6,519 nt of DNA from Pseudomonadota bacterium (lineage in GTDB: Bacteria > Desulfobacterota > Desulfobulbia > Desulfobulbales > SURF-16), in the NCBI GenBank assembly GCA_030597865.1, contig JAUVQZ010000163.1, forward strand, positions 1 to 6,519, read 5' to 3'. Positions 5,844 to 6,519 of this stretch are shown here, in pieces. The notes under the pieces were generated by a model. That model did no database searches. It was not told the DNA's origin and saw only the letters and a program-made list of their open reading frames with translations. Numbering within the stretch: position 1 is the first letter of the stretch; each line of letters begins with the position of its first letter. The position numbers and the translations under genes are program-made.

Positions 5844-6519
5844 TTAATGGAAATCGCCGGGGTTTGGCAGGGACAGCATGAAATCCGCCACCCCGGCTCG
5901 ACCTATGGCGCCATGATCAGGAGACCCTGCCTGGCTTTGCCAGATTTCAGCCGTGTTAAAGTGAAGGCGGCCAAGTTCCGCCTTGTTTCGTATCAGCATA
6001 AGAATACCATTCCATTTGGACTCAAAATCGCTGCGGTCGAGCTTACGTACACCAAGGGCCGGATCACCTATCAGCACCCCATGGCTACTGACAGCCTTTA
6101 TGACCACCAGGTGCAGATAGCCATTGGTATCAATCAGGGCAATGGCAGGAACGGCCAGCCGGGCTAGTTTATCAAGGCTGATATGGTAGCCATCGGTGGA
6201 ATAACCTTTTGATTCTAAATAGTTTTTCAGATCGAGCATGGAAAACCCTTCGGCCCGGATCATATCTTGATCACCGACCTCATACATGGCAGTAAAGACA
6301 TCCTGCTCACTTGTCGGCTGGTCATAGTGATAGGTGAGAAGCGTTGCCACCGCCGCTGACCCGCAGCTGAAATCATACTGCTGCTGGATGACGGAAGCAT
6401 AACGAAGCTCCCTAAAGCTCTTCACCTGCATCTTCAACGTGCCGCCGGCGCTGGGAAGCATAAAAGACTCTGCTGAGCCAGCGGGGCACAGCATGACAAA
6501 TATAGCAAGGACGGCTACA
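5844..6519 (-). CDS. Exported C39-family cysteine peptidase (FapD-like), 5'-truncated by window edge
   Basis: The frame stays open through the right edge (V-A-V-L-A-I-F-V before the Met at 6494), and those hydrophobic residues plus CPAGSAES form the end of a signal peptide, so the start is off the window. The C39 domain is complete. The catalytic Cys is in QQYDFSCGSAA (codon 6363-6365) with the oxyanion Gln six residues before it; the His is in YLHLVVIKAV (codon 6111-6113); the Asp is in IGDPALGVRKL (codon 6063-6065). There is no ABC-transporter or membrane domain, unlike bacteriocin exporters, which fits the stand-alone periplasmic type represented by FapD. C39 enzymes cut after Gly-Gly in leader sequences. 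The next gene, 60 bp downstream, carries such a motif. The ~40-residue tail after the domain (FNTAEIWQSQ onward) has no known motif. The family call is firm; the FapD equivalence is inferred from the neighbours. Confidence 0.82.
   Translation of the reverse strand, partial: VAVLAIFVMLCPAGSAESFMLPSAGGTLKMQVKSFRELRYASVIQQQYDFSCGSAAVATLLTYHYDQPTSEQDVFTAMYEVGDQDMIRAEGFSMLDLKNYLESKGYSTDGYHISLDKLARLAVPAIALIDTNGYLHLVVIKAVSSHGVLIGDPALGVRKLDRSDFESKWNGILMLIRNKAELGRLHFNTAEIWQSQAGSPDHGAIGRAGVADFMLSLPNPGDFH

Noticed and set aside
5820..6167. 115-residue plus-strand frame
   Set aside because: Antisense to the C39 peptidase domain containing the catalytic His and Asp; no family resemblance.

Overview
The window looks like a chromosomal segment of a Gram-negative bacterium. 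Proteins with Sec-type signal peptides and a C-terminal-Phe beta-barrel imply an outer membrane. The gene types, including a SixA-like phosphatase with LVQHG in place of the usual RHG motif, and the moderately GC-rich coding sequence suggest Desulfobacterota (former Deltaproteobacteria). That placement is inference from gene content and was not checked against a database.

Left part (1-3287): housekeeping-type genes, all on the + strand. A DUF711/UPF0210 'PFL family' protein enters from the left edge without its N-terminus. A 227-bp gap with a REP-like palindrome follows. Next come an exported metallo-beta-lactamase-fold hydrolase, a SixA-type histidine phosphatase, and, 39 bp after it, a small conserved-looking protein of unknown function that is probably co-transcribed with sixA.

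Middle (3288-5210): two gene-poor stretches of 459 bp and 414 bp flank one + strand gene, a beta-barrel outer-membrane protein resembling FapF, the amyloid secretion channel of Pseudomonas. The gaps hold a REP-like site, a perfect 14-bp-stem hairpin, a second hairpin with a bulge, short open frames that may be decayed coding sequence, and one pair of ~52-bp inverted repeats (3654-3705 and 4986-5036) that exactly brackets the barrel gene.

Right part (5211-6519): two - strand genes in tandem. They are a Sec-exported C39-family cysteine peptidase (FapD-like; its N-terminus is off the right edge) and a secreted protein in the position of FapE. The second carries a textbook double-glycine leader motif (LSTGELGRLRGG) just after its signal peptide, making it a candidate substrate of the neighbouring C39 peptidase.

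Together, 3747-6519 reads as part of a Fap-like functional-amyloid export module. The peptidase would process substrates in the periplasm and the barrel would carry them across the outer membrane. The fibre subunits (FapB/FapC equivalents) are not in the window; they would be expected beyond the right edge. The D-E-F order of Pseudomonas is kept except that the F-like gene points the other way. Flipping the segment between the inverted repeats would restore D-E-F on one strand, so this may be an inversion scar or a switch.
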